In this document: positions 46,153-56,064 of the stretch, in pieces
How the letters are laid out: each line of letters opens with the position of its first letter
Numbering within the stretch: the first letter of the stretch is position 1
Assembly: GCF_014279995.1 (NCBI RefSeq)
Contig: NZ_CP047935.1
Location: 2,811,494 to 2,875,493, forward strand
Length of the DNA stretch: 64,000 nucleotides
Direction: 5' to 3'
From: Synechococcus sp. BIOS-E4-1
GTDB lineage: Bacteria > Cyanobacteriota > Cyanobacteriia > PCC-6307 > Cyanobiaceae
Made by a program: the position numbers and the translations under genes
The notes under the pieces: model-generated
The model's input: only the letters and a program-made list of their open reading frames with translations
Told to the model about the DNA's origin: nothing
Database searches by the model: none

Positions 46153-47259
46153 TCAGTTCTTCACCTTCACGGGCACGCCGTGGCGCAGGCTGAGCAGATT
46201 GCTGGTAATCACCTTCTGTCCGACCCTGAGCCCCCTGGTGACGGGATAGCGGTTGTTCTGCAGGGGACCGAGATTGACCGGCGTTTGCAGCGCAAAAAGG
46301 GTCGAGGAGGGAATCACGCCACGATCAATCCCCTGCTTGATCCTGGCCAGGTCAGCCTTACCAGGCTGTGCTTCAAGCTCCTGGAGTGTTCCAAGACGGA
46401 ACACAAAGCTCTGGCCGGACGTCTGCGTTACGGCAGCAAATGGAACGGACGGCTCCTGTCGGGAGTCGAGCTGAACCCGAGTGCGCAACCTCTGACCGTT
46501 GCGCAGCTTTCCATCTGGATTGGGGAACTGCGCCATCACCAGAAGGGCCTGTGTTCCGGCGTTGATTCCAGGGTCAATGGACATCACCGAACTCCTGGCC
46601 ATCACCTCATTCCGGCCAGGAAGACTGAGCAACACCGGCAATCCAATCCTGATGCGGTCGGCGTAGGTTGAAGGCACCTCCACCCTGGCCTCAAGGGTGT
46701 TGTTGCGAATCAATTTGGTGAATGGGTCGCCGTTTCTGACCACATCCCCGACCTGCACGGAGACGTCTGCCACTGTTCCAGCGATCGGTGACTGCAGGTT
46801 GCTGTAGGCCAGGGTGGCCTCCTGAGCTTTGACCTCTTCTCGCGAGGCGATGTAGATCGCACGCCGCTGATCACGATCTGAGGCTTCCGCGGCACCAAGA
46901 GGCACCAGGAATTCATAACGTTTCAGCTCCAGCAGATCCTTTTGCTCTTGGGCTTTTAACCCGGCCAACTTGGCCTGCTCCTGAGCCTGATCAAGGGTCA
47001 TGAGCAACTGCCCCGGGGTCACCCGATCTCCCTGGGTGATTTTCAATTCAATGATCCGGCCTGATGCCTGAGCCGCAAGCTGAACCAGGTCGCCGGCCTC
47101 CAGCGTGCTCACCGTGTCGACATCATCTGTGAAGGCAGCCTCGGTGACAGCAGCCTGCTGCACTTCTGGAAGGGGTCTCTGCGCATTGCCACCCTTACCG
47201 CAGGCACTCAGCATGAAGGCCGTCAGTGCCACGGGGATGAGGGATTGGTTGAGACGCAC
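46153..47259 (-). CDS. RND adaptor (membrane fusion) lipoprotein
   Basis: 368 residues from a GTG. The signal segment ends in a lipobox (MLSAC at about 20). The lipoyl-like, hairpin (QDQAQEQAKLAGLKAQEQ-type helix) and beta-barrel regions are in the usual order. It serves the adjoining RND pump. It is divergent from rarA over about 90 bases, which must hold both promoters. Confidence 0.85.
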   Translation of the reverse strand: MRLNQSLIPVALTAFMLSACGKGGNAQRPLPEVQQAAVTEAAFTDDVDTVSTLEAGDLVQLAAQASGRIIELKITQGDRVTPGQLLMTLDQAQEQAKLAGLKAQEQKDLLELKRYEFLVPLGAAEASDRDQRRAIYIASREEVKAQEATLAYSNLQSPIAGTVADVSVQVGDVVRNGDPFTKLIRNNTLEARVEVPSTYADRIRIGLPVLLSLPGRNEVMARSSVMSIDPGINAGTQALLVMAQFPNPDGKLRNGQRLRTRVQLDSRQEPSVPFAAVTQTSGQSFVFRLGTLQELEAQPGKADLARIKQGIDRGVIPSSTLFALQTPVNLGPLQNNRYPVTRGLRVGQKVITSNLLSLRHGVPVKVKN

Positions 47260-47348
47260 GGTCAGGACGCAGTCGGGCGCATTATGACGGTGCTCTCGCT
47301 CTCAAAGGCTCAACTTGAGCAAGAATCGTCTGACCGGGAATCGACGCC

Positions 47349-49565
47349 TTGGGCGGACCTCTGAAACAGGATCTGTTCAGCCATCACGGGGAAGCCGCTC
47401 GGCTACGGCAAGCACCGCTCGCCGATCGTCTGCGGCCCCGCAATCTCGATGAATTCGTTGGGCAGGGAGCAATCCTTGCGGAGGGCCGCTTGCTGCGCCG
47501 AGCCATCTCAGCGGATCGTGTCGGAAATCTGATTCTGCATGGCCCACCCGGGGTCGGAAAGACCACCTTGGCAAGGATTATCGCCAATCACACAAGAGCC
47601 CATTTCAGTTCTCTCAATGCCGTGCTTGCCGGTGTGAAGGACTTGCGCTCTGAGGTGAACGATGCCCGTCAACGCCTCGAACGCCATGGGCTCCGCACCA
47701 TCCTGTTTATCGATGAGGTGCATCGCTTCAACAGTGCCCAGCAGGATGCATTGCTGCCCTGGGTGGAGAACGGCACACTCAGCCTGATCGGTGCCACCAC
47801 CGAAAACCCCTTTTTCGAAGTCAACAAGGCACTGGTCAGTCGGTCCAGGTTGTTTCGTCTGCAGAGCCTGGAGCCTGAAGACCTCAGTCGTTTGCTGCAG
47901 ACAGCGCTGCAAGACAAGGAACGTGGCTATGGCGACCGCGATGTTGAAATCAGCGCTGAGGCTTCTGCCCATCTCGTCAATGTGGCAGGAGGTGACGCCC
48001 GCAGCCTGCTCAATGCGCTCGAGCTCGCCGTGGAGAGCACCCCTGAAAATCACCTGGGTGTGATTGAAATCGACCTTGGCATCGCTGAGGAATCCATCCA
48101 GCAGCGCGCCGTGCTCTACGACAAGCAGGGTGATGCGCACTTCGACACGATCAGCGCATTCATCAAATCCCTGAGGGGCTCGGATGCCGACGCTGCACTG
48201 TTCTGGCTGGCACGGATGATCGAAGCCGGTGAAAACCCACGCTTCATTTTCCGGCGCATGCTGATCGCGGCCGGGGAAGACGTGGGACTTGCGGACCCTC
48301 AGGCGGTGGTGGTGGTCGAAGCCTGCGCCGCGGCCTTTGAGCGCATCGGACTTCCAGAGGGACTGTATCCACTTGCCCAGGCAGCTCTCTATCTGGCCTG
48401 CACCGAAAAAAGCAACAGCACCAGCGGCATGTTCGAAGCGCTGCGGCAGGTTCGTGAAGCACAGCGCCAGGAGGTACCTGCCCACCTGCGCGACGCCAAC
48501 CGCGATGGCGATGCCTTCGGTGACGGCAAGGGCTATCGCTACCCCCATGCTTTTCGCGAACACTGGGTGGCACAGCAGTACTTACCCAGTGCCCTTCAGG
48601 GTGAAGCCTTCTGGTCACCGAGTCGTCAGGGCTGGGAAGGACAACGTCGCGAACGGATGCTGGAACGTCGTGCCGCTCAGCTGGCAGCCTCAGTGGAGGC
48701 GGTCGACGAACACCCGCTGTTGGTGAGCAGCGGACCGGAACAACCTCAGCTGGAGCGCTGGCTGCAACGGCAACTGTCCGTGGATGGTGAACGCCTGCAG
48801 GAGCTGCGACAGAGACTCTGGTCAGACCTCCCATGGCAGCGCACGGATCGGGTGCTGATCCTGGGCGGTCGGTCGCTGCTCTGGTCGCTCGATCCCCTTG
48901 GAGCCGTGGCCGAAGGTGGTCTCACAATTCTCTGTTCATCCTCAAGCGAACAACTACGGCTGGAAGCGCAGTTGCAGTTGCTTGATCCACTCAATCAACC
49001 GGCCGTCCTGAGCGATGCGGCTGAATTGGAGTTGCTGAGCCCTGACCACCAGTTCGAAGTGGTGGGCGGGCGACTGAATCAGGCCGATCTCAACGCCCCT
49101 GACCTTGAGAGGTTCTGGGCCCTGGTGAGCGCCCGCTCAAGAAGTGGTGCTCAGCTGAGGTTGTTGCTTAGTGAACCCCAACTCGGACCGGCAGGGGGGC
49201 TGCTGGAACTGCTCAAGCGCGAAAGGGCGGAAACCAAACCGAGGTCACCGCTGCAAACCCTGGCCGCACTGGAATCCAACTGGCTGAGTCAGTCGGAACA
49301 GCGTCAAATGCTGCTGAGTCAGCTTGAGCGCAGCGGTTGGGTGACGACCCAGAGCAGCTGGCAGGAAGCGCTGAGGCTCTCCGTTGAGACGAGTCTGATC
49401 GAACGATGGCTAGGAGAAAACCGCCCCTACCGCAGGGCTCTTGAAAAAACCGGAGAAGCGAGTGAAAACGCTCTGTCTGAGCTGCGTCATGAGCTGATGA
49501 AGCAACGCGGCAAACATCTTCCCCAGAGTCTTCGCCACTGGCGAATCGAAGGTCGACTGACCTGA
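47349..49565 (+). CDS. rarA: RarA/MgsA ATPase fused to a C-terminal domain
   Basis: 738 residues from a TTG. The N-terminal ~430 are RarA, a clamp-loader-like AAA+ protein acting at stalled replication forks: Walker [10 protein letters not shown] (about 66), Walker B FIDEVHRF (about 119), sensor region ATTENPFF, and the tetramer domain through GYRYPHAF. The last ~300 residues are an added Leu/Gln/Glu-rich domain with a Rossmann-like start ([19 protein letters not shown]), possibly derived from a methyltransferase. This fusion is found in cyanobacteria; the function of the added part is unknown. Confidence 0.88.
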   Translation: MGGPLKQDLFSHHGEAARLRQAPLADRLRPRNLDEFVGQGAILAEGRLLRRAISADRVGNLILHGPPGVGKTTLARIIANHTRAHFSSLNAVLAGVKDLRSEVNDARQRLERHGLRTILFIDEVHRFNSAQQDALLPWVENGTLSLIGATTENPFFEVNKALVSRSRLFRLQSLEPEDLSRLLQTALQDKERGYGDRDVEISAEASAHLVNVAGGDARSLLNALELAVESTPENHLGVIEIDLGIAEESIQQRAVLYDKQGDAHFDTISAFIKSLRGSDADAALFWLARMIEAGENPRFIFRRMLIAAGEDVGLADPQAVVVVEACAAAFERIGLPEGLYPLAQAALYLACTEKSNSTSGMFEALRQVREAQRQEVPAHLRDANRDGDAFGDGKGYRYPHAFREHWVAQQYLPSALQGEAFWSPSRQGWEGQRRERMLERRAAQLAASVEAVDEHPLLVSSGPEQPQLERWLQRQLSVDGERLQELRQRLWSDLPWQRTDRVLILGGRSLLWSLDPLGAVAEGGLTILCSSSSEQLRLEAQLQLLDPLNQPAVLSDAAELELLSPDHQFEVVGGRLNQADLNAPDLERFWALVSARSRSGAQLRLLLSEPQLGPAGGLLELLKRERAETKPRSPLQTLAALESNWLSQSEQRQMLLSQLERSGWVTTQSSWQEALRLSVETSLIERWLGENRPYRRALEKTGEASENALSELRHELMKQRGKHLPQSLRHWRIEGRLT

Positions 49566-49590
49566 TCAGCTTCCATCAAAGACTTTCATC

Positions 49591-49616
49591 AAAAAAGCCC
49601 CGGCGATGCCGGAGCT
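49591..49616 (-). terminator. Intrinsic terminator of the DUF1400-like gene
   Basis: On the minus strand CTCCGGC-ATC-GCCGGGG forms a GC-rich hairpin followed by CTTTTTT. It serves the gene ending at 49666 and may also stop transcripts from rarA in the other direction. Confidence 0.8.
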
Positions 49617-49665
49617 TGATGAACAAGGTTGATGAAGTTGATGAACCCGTGAGGGTTCTCGACAA

Positions 49666-50292
49666 TCACCAGAGGCCGCGGACGGGAGCAGCAGCAGGTG
49701 CGGGCTCAGCGGGAAGGATCTGGTTGGCCTGCACGCATGCGGGCAGGAACACATACCAGGAGAGAAGGGATGTGGACTGGGGCTCGTCGAGACCTTCCTT
49801 ACAGACGTTCTGAGCACCGTCAGAAACGCCGTTGTCATTCAGACGGAAGTCAACGGGAAGCTGGCGCATGATGCCTGCAGAGGAGATTTCTCCATCGGCA
49901 GCGTCAAGGATGATGGCGGAGCGAAGAGCGACCACAGCGGTCTTTTTCTTCTGCCAGTAAGGGAAGTAGCTGCGGGTCTGGTCGTCCAGGAACTTCACGC
50001 CATCGGCGGAATACAGGAAGCGAGAAACACCAACCAGGTCTACGTCGTAGCTCTTGGTCATGCCCTCTTGGATTTCATCAGCAGTCCAACCGGAGTTGTT
50101 GATACCTGCTTGAAGGGCACGGTCAGTGATTTCGCCATCGTTGAAGAACTTAGCGAAAGCTGATGCTTTGGTGGTCCAGACAGCACCACCGGACACCCAG
50201 CGCACAGGGCGCTTGGTGCCAGCTTCAGCGGCGACAGCCAGAGTGGAAATGGAAGCGGCGGCGAGAGCGCCGGCTGCAAAACGGGTGAACAC
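49666..50292 (-). CDS. DUF1400-like secreted protein
   Basis: 208 residues from a GTG, with a signal peptide (GALAAASISTLAVAAEA). The segment from FFNDGEITDRALQ to VGVSRFLYSADGVKFLDDQT resembles the helical DUF1400 domain that, in cyanobacteria, precedes an alpha/beta-hydrolase. Here no hydrolase domain follows: the protein ends about 60 residues later in a Pro/Ala-rich tail. It is predicted periplasmic; function unknown. Confidence 0.6.
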   Translation of the reverse strand: MFTRFAAGALAAASISTLAVAAEAGTKRPVRWVSGGAVWTTKASAFAKFFNDGEITDRALQAGINNSGWTADEIQEGMTKSYDVDLVGVSRFLYSADGVKFLDDQTRSYFPYWQKKKTAVVALRSAIILDAADGEISSAGIMRQLPVDFRLNDNGVSDGAQNVCKEGLDEPQSTSLLSWYVFLPACVQANQILPAEPAPAAAPVRGLW

Positions 50293-50523
50293 GGACGGCG
50301 AGAGAAGACGTCTCTTTAATCCTATCGGTAGGAAAAAGAGTTGCCAACAGAATCAGCACATGAAAAGCGCAAATGAGGACAATTCCGCCTCACAAGGGCC
50401 AACCGAACAAGACTCGTGATTCTCAATGGATGCATGGATCTCGTGGTGAAGCATTGCCGTTGATTCGGTTGTTGAGTGAAATCCATCCCCCAAAACATTG
50501 ACATCCATTGAGCTCAAGATTGT

Positions 50524-51150
50524 TCACGCTGAGCAAAGCAGACAATCCTGCAGAAATGTCTGCTCAGCAACGACAACTCCAAAACGCCAGTCCCCCTGAG
50601 ACCGCAATTGTGCAGCGACCTTGAGATTCAACCCACGGTGCAGGGCGCCACAAAAGCTGGAGCTCACCTCCCAGCAGCAGAGGTCCTGTGCCAGAGAGCC
50701 TCGCTGCCACTTGATCGCAGCTTCTTTGACCAGCCACCGATCCAGAACCTGCTGTCGCAGCTGATCGCCCTCCAGTGCCGTCAGCTCACGTTGCTCAGTC
50801 TCAGTGAAGAAGCGACGCATCAATGCGGCTGCCGCACGGAGCTTTCGGTCGGCACGCTCCAGATCAACGCCGATGGGCTGCTGAGACCAACCCATCAGAC
50901 AGGCGTCAGCACAGTGGCTGAGGCTCACATAACCCCATGGGTCCAACAGCCGTGGCGGAGCACCCGGTGGAGCGTTCAGCGGCACCTGCAGAGGGTCAGC
51001 CGCATGCAGCGCGGCCAGACAACTCCGCATCCAACCACGCGAAGCCAGGTACTGCTGGCGGCGGGACGCCGTCAGCCCTGCGGCCCAGGCACGCTCCTGC
51101 CCGCTCACAACCAGCTCTCCGGCTGAAGCCTCTGGGCCGATCTGCTGCAT
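50524..51150 (-). CDS. 4'-phosphopantetheinyl transferase (Sfp type)
   Basis: 208 residues from ATG 51150; the frame continues upstream to 51258. Transfers the phosphopantetheine arm of CoA to carrier proteins. The motifs fit: VSLSHCADACLMGWS, IGVDLERADRK (Mg-binding Asp and Glu) and RWLVKEAAIKW. It is divergent from bcp by 40 bases. The C-terminal ~60 residues are less conserved. It probably serves acyl carrier protein and any polyketide-type carriers. Confidence 0.82.
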   Translation of the reverse strand: MQQIGPEASAGELVVSGQERAWAAGLTASRRQQYLASRGWMRSCLAALHAADPLQVPLNAPPGAPPRLLDPWGYVSLSHCADACLMGWSQQPIGVDLERADRKLRAAAALMRRFFTETEQRELTALEGDQLRQQVLDRWLVKEAAIKWQRGSLAQDLCCWEVSSSFCGALHRGLNLKVAAQLRSQGDWRFGVVVAEQTFLQDCLLCSA

Positions 51151-51190
51151 CCACAACGCAGTTACGCTGCCGCCGACAGTCCGGCTATCT

Positions 51191-51658
51191 ATGACTCTGC
51201 AGATCGGCGATCCCGCCCCTGACTTCACACTTCCAGATGAGAACGGTGAGCCTCTCACGCTTTCATCTCTGAAAGGGCAGCGAGTGGTGATCTATTTCTA
51301 TCCGAAGGACGCAACCCCCGGCTGCACCAAGGAAGCGTGCAACTTCCGGGACCGCTGGAGCGACCTCAAGGCCCATGGCATCAGGGTGCTGGGAATCAGC
51401 AAGGACAACGCCGCATCCCACACCCGCTTCATCGCCAAGCAGGAACTTCCCTTCACCCTGCTCACCGACGAGGAACCATGCGCCGTGGCCAGCAGCTACG
51501 AGAGCTACGGCCTGAAGAAATTCATGGGCCGCGAGTTCATGGGCATGATGCGTCACACCTTTGTGGTGGATGCTGAAGGCAAGCTTGAATTGATTTACAG
51601 GAAGGTCAAAGCCGATTCAATGGCCGATCAAGTGCTGAGCGATCTGGGGCTGGGCTGA
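51191..51658 (+). CDS. bcp: Peroxiredoxin Bcp/PrxQ
   Basis: 155 residues. Thiol peroxidase using thioredoxin. The active Cys45 lies in TPGCTKEAC and the resolving Cys50 five residues later, as in PrxQ. The fold marks GDPAPDFTLPDENG and YFYPKDATPG are present. The end overlaps the antisense 3' end of coaX by 53 bases, an unusually long convergent overlap. Confidence 0.92.
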   Translation: MTLQIGDPAPDFTLPDENGEPLTLSSLKGQRVVIYFYPKDATPGCTKEACNFRDRWSDLKAHGIRVLGISKDNAASHTRFIAKQELPFTLLTDEEPCAVASSYESYGLKKFMGREFMGMMRHTFVVDAEGKLELIYRKVKADSMADQVLSDLGLG

Positions 51659-52334
51659 CCAGTTTCACCAGTGACTGCATCACAAGATCAGGGGCATGAT
51701 TCACTTCAAGCCCCTGGCTCAGCAAAGGCCGCACCAGCAGCGGAGCATCACCACCGCAGAGCCAGAGCGGAGAGGGATCAAGTTCCTGGGCTCGGATGAT
51801 CAGACCGACGAGACTTTCGATCACTCCCCGGCGCATCGCCTCGCACGGCTTCCTCGGGAACGGGGTTCCAGCACTCGGATCCTGCATCTGGTCGCCAGGA
51901 TCTGTCAGCGCCTGAGTGCCTGCCGCCATGGCCTGCAACTGCAGCCTCAATCCAGCTGAAAGCCAGCCACCGTTGAATCCACCATCTCCGCTGACCCGCG
52001 TCAGGCTGAGCACGGTGCCGGCATCAACAACCATCAGGGAGCCAACCTGGTCTGACTGAATCCAGGCTCCCCATCCCGCCAGCGCCCTGTCGATGCCAAG
52101 CCATGGCGGCACATTTCGCAGCGGAATCGCATCCAGGCCGAGACAGCGATCTGGGCTGAGCATGGAATGATCAGGCACAGGTCCAACTGCCGCCCAAGCA
52201 CAAAGCGGCGGATCAGAAGCCAATAGAGACAGCTGAGGCTGGGAATGGCTGTAGCTCCAGGCACCGCTCCGAATTCGCTCGGCCCAGTGCCAGCGACTGT
52301 TACCGATCAGCAGACAGCGCTGCTCAGACCGCAT
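51606..52334 (-). CDS. coaX: Type III pantothenate kinase (divergent)
   Basis: 242 residues. First step of CoA synthesis. The motif VVDAGTVLSLT and the GGWLSAGLRLQLQAMA region match type III enzymes. The N-terminal phosphate loop reads CLLIGNSRWHWA, where most CoaX proteins have DIGNT or DVGNT, so the usual catalytic Asp is replaced. I recall similar N-termini in other marine picocyanobacteria, so the change may be lineage-wide. It starts 2 bases after cysH. Confidence 0.78.
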   Translation of the reverse strand: MRSEQRCLLIGNSRWHWAERIRSGAWSYSHSQPQLSLLASDPPLCAWAAVGPVPDHSMLSPDRCLGLDAIPLRNVPPWLGIDRALAGWGAWIQSDQVGSLMVVDAGTVLSLTRVSGDGGFNGGWLSAGLRLQLQAMAAGTQALTDPGDQMQDPSAGTPFPRKPCEAMRRGVIESLVGLIIRAQELDPSPLWLCGGDAPLLVRPLLSQGLEVNHAPDLVMQSLVKLVSPAPDRSALDRPLNRL

Positions 52335-52336
52335 GG

Positions 52337-53110
52337 TCAGATGCCATCACCCATGACTCCGGGCACATGGATGCCACACTCCTGACGCTGTCCTCCGAAG
52401 CGGGTGCTGCGGCCCTCGGACTCAACACCGTCAGGAGCACTGGAATGCCAGTCTCCCACGGTGGAATAACCCTGATCGAACAGCGGGTGCTGAGGCAGAT
52501 CATGCTCCTGCATGTAATAGAAGACATCGCGCTTGGTCCACCCCAGCAAGGGACGAAGAGACAAACGATCACGGATCGGATCAAGCACCGTCATGGTGTT
52601 GCGCAGCTCTGTCTGACCGCGGCGAACACCACTGGCCCAGCAGCTGACGTTCAGCCCACTCAGCGCTTCCTCCAAAGGCTCCACCTTGCGGAGGCGCAGA
52701 TACAGATCCATATCCTCCTCCCGATCACTCGCCCAGAGCCTTCCATGGACTGCTTCCATGCGCGCGGGAGACACGGCGGACTGGGTCACAACAAGTCTGG
52801 TGCCCAGTCGTGCACTGAGTGTGTTGGCGTAGCGATAGGTCTCCGCAGGCAGATAACCCGTATCCACCCAGATCACAGGCACAGACTCCGCTCCGGAGAG
52901 GCGACTGAGCATGTGCAGCAACACTGACGACTGGATGCCAAAACTGGTGGTCATCGCGAAGCCGGAACCGAAACGATTCAACGCCCACTGAAGACGTTGC
53001 GGCGGCGGCATCGGGTCCAGCTCTGCTCGCAGCGTGTCAAGACCGGCAGCGGCCGTCCCCGAATCCACACCAGCAGCGGTGCCGATCATGTCTGTGGTGC
53101 CCTGGCTCAT
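52337..53110 (-). CDS. cysH: Phosphoadenylyl-sulfate (PAPS) reductase
   Basis: 257 residues from ATG 53110, chosen because GGAGG lies 9 bases before it (the ATG at 53119 would be too close to that site). Reduces PAPS to sulfite with thioredoxin. PIRDRLSLRPLLGWTKRDV and the terminal ECGIH with the catalytic Cys are present. The paired Cys motifs of the APS-reducing, Fe-S type are absent, so PAPS is the likely substrate. Confidence 0.9.
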   Translation of the reverse strand: MSQGTTDMIGTAAGVDSGTAAAGLDTLRAELDPMPPPQRLQWALNRFGSGFAMTTSFGIQSSVLLHMLSRLSGAESVPVIWVDTGYLPAETYRYANTLSARLGTRLVVTQSAVSPARMEAVHGRLWASDREEDMDLYLRLRKVEPLEEALSGLNVSCWASGVRRGQTELRNTMTVLDPIRDRLSLRPLLGWTKRDVFYYMQEHDLPQHPLFDQGYSTVGDWHSSAPDGVESEGRSTRFGGQRQECGIHVPGVMGDGI

Positions 53111-53179
53111 GCACCCCATCCTCCAATGCCGAGGTGACCACAGGTCTGCCTATGGTTTCAACACGCTCCAGAGAATGCC

Positions 53180-54352
53180 TTGACTACCCCTGCCAGCGGG
53201 CAAGTTCAACCGATCGTGGTGATCGGTGGTGGATTCGCCGGATTGTCATCGGCGCTTGCCTTCAGTCGCCTGCATCCACGACCACCGGTTGTGCTGATTG
53301 AACCTCGTGATCGCTTTGTCTTCGTTCCACTGCTCTACGAATTGATGAGCGGGGAACTGAAGGGATGGGAGGTTGCCCCCGACTACGCATCCTTGCTGCA
53401 GGGGCGTGGAATCAGTCATCTGCAGGACCGCGCGAGCTCGATCGACCTTGATGCCCGCAGCGTCACTACAGCCTCGGGCCGCGCCCTGCAATACAGCCAG
53501 CTGGTGTTGGCAACGGGCGCGCAACCCGAGGATTTCGGCATCCCAGGAGTTCGCGACAACGCACTGAACTTCCACACCCTGTCTGATCTGCAACCTCTGC
53601 AGGAGCGCTTGCAGGAGCTGCGACGGCGCCCATCAGGCACAAGCTCCCTCGTGATTGCTGGGGCAGGAGCCACAGGGGTTGAACTGGCATGCAAGCTCAT
53701 GGACCTGCTCAACGGTGCCGCCACGGTGCAAGTGGTTGAGCTCGGTGATCAGATCCTGCCCAGATCGAAAGCCTTCAACAGGGAGCAGGCCGAGATCGCC
53801 CTGAAGAAGCGTGGTGTGACCATTCACCTCAACACCCGAGTCGACTCGGTGTCAGCAACGTCCGTGTCGCTGAGCGGACCGCAGGGCTCGTATCAGCAGA
53901 ATCACGATGGATTGATATGGACGGCAGGCAGTCGCCCCACAATTCCGGACATCTCTCCCAAGCTGGAGCTCCATCAAGGTCGACTGCCAGTCAGCCAATC
54001 ACTGCGTCTGCAGGCCTACCCGGATGTACTGGCTCTCGGAGATATCGCCGTCAATCCCAAAGCAGATGAGCTTTCCGGCTGGCCTCATTCAGCTCAGGCG
54101 GCCATTCAGCAGGGTCAGTTTGCCGCGAAAGAGCTGAAGGCAAAGCTGCAAGGAAGGGATGCAAACACGTTTGTGTTCAAGGACCTCGGCGAAATGCTCA
54201 GCCTCGGCATTGGCGATGCCTCAATCACTGGCCTCGGCCTGACCCTCTCGGGGCCTCTGGCCTTCAAGCTGCGCCGACTGACCTACCTGACGCGATTGCC
54301 AGGGCTTTCGCTGGGGCTTCGCGCAGCCGGAGCCTGGCTGGTTGGTCCTTGA
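53180..54352 (+). CDS. Type II NAD(P)H dehydrogenase-like flavoprotein
   Basis: 390 residues from a TTG. Two dinucleotide-binding motifs: GGGFAG for FAD (about 16) and GAGATG for NAD(P)H (about 160), with the second FAD motif LALGDIA (about 290). No proton pumping is expected; it would oxidise NAD(P)H and reduce quinone at the membrane surface. The C-terminal amphipathic end (LTRLPGLSLGLRAAGAWL) fits membrane attachment. It is the first gene of a tight plus-strand run. Confidence 0.85.
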   Translation: MTTPASGQVQPIVVIGGGFAGLSSALAFSRLHPRPPVVLIEPRDRFVFVPLLYELMSGELKGWEVAPDYASLLQGRGISHLQDRASSIDLDARSVTTASGRALQYSQLVLATGAQPEDFGIPGVRDNALNFHTLSDLQPLQERLQELRRRPSGTSSLVIAGAGATGVELACKLMDLLNGAATVQVVELGDQILPRSKAFNREQAEIALKKRGVTIHLNTRVDSVSATSVSLSGPQGSYQQNHDGLIWTAGSRPTIPDISPKLELHQGRLPVSQSLRLQAYPDVLALGDIAVNPKADELSGWPHSAQAAIQQGQFAAKELKAKLQGRDANTFVFKDLGEMLSLGIGDASITGLGLTLSGPLAFKLRRLTYLTRLPGLSLGLRAAGAWLVGP

Positions 54353-56064
54353 AACAGGCTCACCTGGCAGGCAGAACCAGGGGGCTGCGTCCTTCACAGC
54401 TCAAGCAGCTGGAACGCCTCAGCCATCGTCGCCACCCCGATGATTGCGGTGCTGACCTCTTCACGCTGGAACGGCTTGCCGAACTCGCTGTGCAGCTTGA
54501 GGAAACGCTGCATCTGCTGATCGACGACCGTGGCGTCTGCCGCCTGCTTTGGGTTGGCCCACTCGGAGAATCCGATCGACTGGACCGCCATCTTCAGGGC
54601 GGATCCAGGCGCCGCCCCAGGCAATGGCGCCTGATCAGCGCGCTGCATGGACGCCGTTCTCCGGACCTTGTCCCTGATGGTCGCGATGCGGTGATCGCCC
54701 TGGATGTTCAGCCCCAGTCTTGGCTGCGGTATCAGGCCGTGATCGCTCGCAGTGGGATCCGTTCCGGTGCCCTCTGGCTTCCAAACCCCAAGGCCGACGC
54801 TGGCTGGAGTTGCGGGGAAGCAGGCGATCTGACGATGCTCTGCAGCAGCGAAGCCAATGCTGGGAATGACGCGCCGCATGGCGATCCGTGTCAGGCAGCG
54901 CAGGAGCACATCGCTTCAACAGTGGAGCAGGTGCTGCTGCTCACTCTCACCGGCACGGACCCTGCACGGAACGAGCGTGAACTGGCCGAACTCGAGGGGT
55001 TGACGCGCAGTGCCGGTGCCACAACAGTTGCCGTCTGCCGCCAGCGTCAGGGACAGATCAATCCTCAGACCCTCTGGGGTAAAGGCAAGCTGCAGGAGGC
55101 AGCACTGGACATCCGCAAGCACGGCGCCACGCTTGTGATCACTGACAGAGAGCTCACGCCTGTTCAAGCAAGAAACCTGGAGCGGCTGCTCGACAGTCCA
55201 GTGATGGATCGCAGCGAGCTGATCCTCGATATCTTTGCTCAACGGGCCTCCAGCGCTGCAGGCCGCCTCCAGGTCGAACTGGCCCAGCTTCGCTACAGAC
55301 TGCCAAGGCTTGCAGGACGCGGATTGAGTCTGTCTCGGCAGGGGGGTGGCATCGGCACCCGCGGTCCAGGAGAAACCCAGCTTGAAAAAGACAGACGTGC
55401 GATCAGCCGACGCATCGAACACCTGGGCCGGGAATTGCGCCAGCTGGGAGCACACCGAGCCCGGCTGAGAGAGCGACGCCATGAACTTCCCGGTGTCGCG
55501 CTGGTTGGGTACACCAATGCCGGCAAGTCATCGCTGCTCAATGCGCTCTGTGACCGCGCGCCGGGAGGACCGGTCCAAGCCGAAAACATCCTGTTCGCGA
55601 CCCTCGATCCCACAACACGTCGGCTCTGCTTGCCGAGGGCTGGAGCCGCTCCCCGGGAGCTGTTGATCACCGACACGGTGGGGTTCATCCGTGAACTGCC
55701 GGCCCCTCTGATGCAAGCCTTCATGGCCACGCTCGAAGAAACCCGCAATGCAGACCAGCTGCTGCTGGTGGTGGATCTCGGAGATCCCGACTGGCACGGA
55801 CAACTCAAAGCCGTTCACTCCATTCTCGACGGGCTTGGCTGTGAGCAGCCCAGAAAGGTGCTGGCCAACCAGATCGACCGATGTCATGCAGGAGCCTTAG
55901 AGCGGATCCGTGCACTGGAGCCTGAAGCCCTTTACCTCTCCGCCACCATGGGAACAGGCCTGAAGGGTCTGCGAACATGGCTTGAACAGACGTTCTGGGA
56001 GTCCACACCAGAAACAGTCAGCCCACCTGTCACGGAGCCAACAGGCGCACCCCCCAATGGTTGA
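54349..56064 (+). CDS. hflX: GTPase HflX
   Basis: 571 residues from a TTG that overlaps the upstream stop. The HflX domain (about 200-350, with GKGKLQEAALD and the Gly-rich RQGGGIGTRGPGETQLE linker) precedes the G domain: G1 GYTNAGKSS, G3 DTVGFI and G4 NQID. HflX rescues stalled 70S ribosomes and separates subunits after stress. The N-terminal ~190 residues are an extension of the kind seen in cyanobacteria. Confidence 0.92.
   Translation: MKQAHLAGRTRGLRPSQLKQLERLSHRRHPDDCGADLFTLERLAELAVQLEETLHLLIDDRGVCRLLWVGPLGESDRLDRHLQGGSRRRPRQWRLISALHGRRSPDLVPDGRDAVIALDVQPQSWLRYQAVIARSGIRSGALWLPNPKADAGWSCGEAGDLTMLCSSEANAGNDAPHGDPCQAAQEHIASTVEQVLLLTLTGTDPARNERELAELEGLTRSAGATTVAVCRQRQGQINPQTLWGKGKLQEAALDIRKHGATLVITDRELTPVQARNLERLLDSPVMDRSELILDIFAQRASSAAGRLQVELAQLRYRLPRLAGRGLSLSRQGGGIGTRGPGETQLEKDRRAISRRIEHLGRELRQLGAHRARLRERRHELPGVALVGYTNAGKSSLLNALCDRAPGGPVQAENILFATLDPTTRRLCLPRAGAAPRELLITDTVGFIRELPAPLMQAFMATLEETRNADQLLLVVDLGDPDWHGQLKAVHSILDGLGCEQPRKVLANQIDRCHAGALERIRALEPEALYLSATMGTGLKGLRTWLEQTFWESTPETVSPPVTEPTGAPPNG

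Noticed and set aside
47508-48563. 351-codon open frame antisense to rarA
   Set aside because: The RarA frame has full AAA+ motifs in order; the antisense frame has none.
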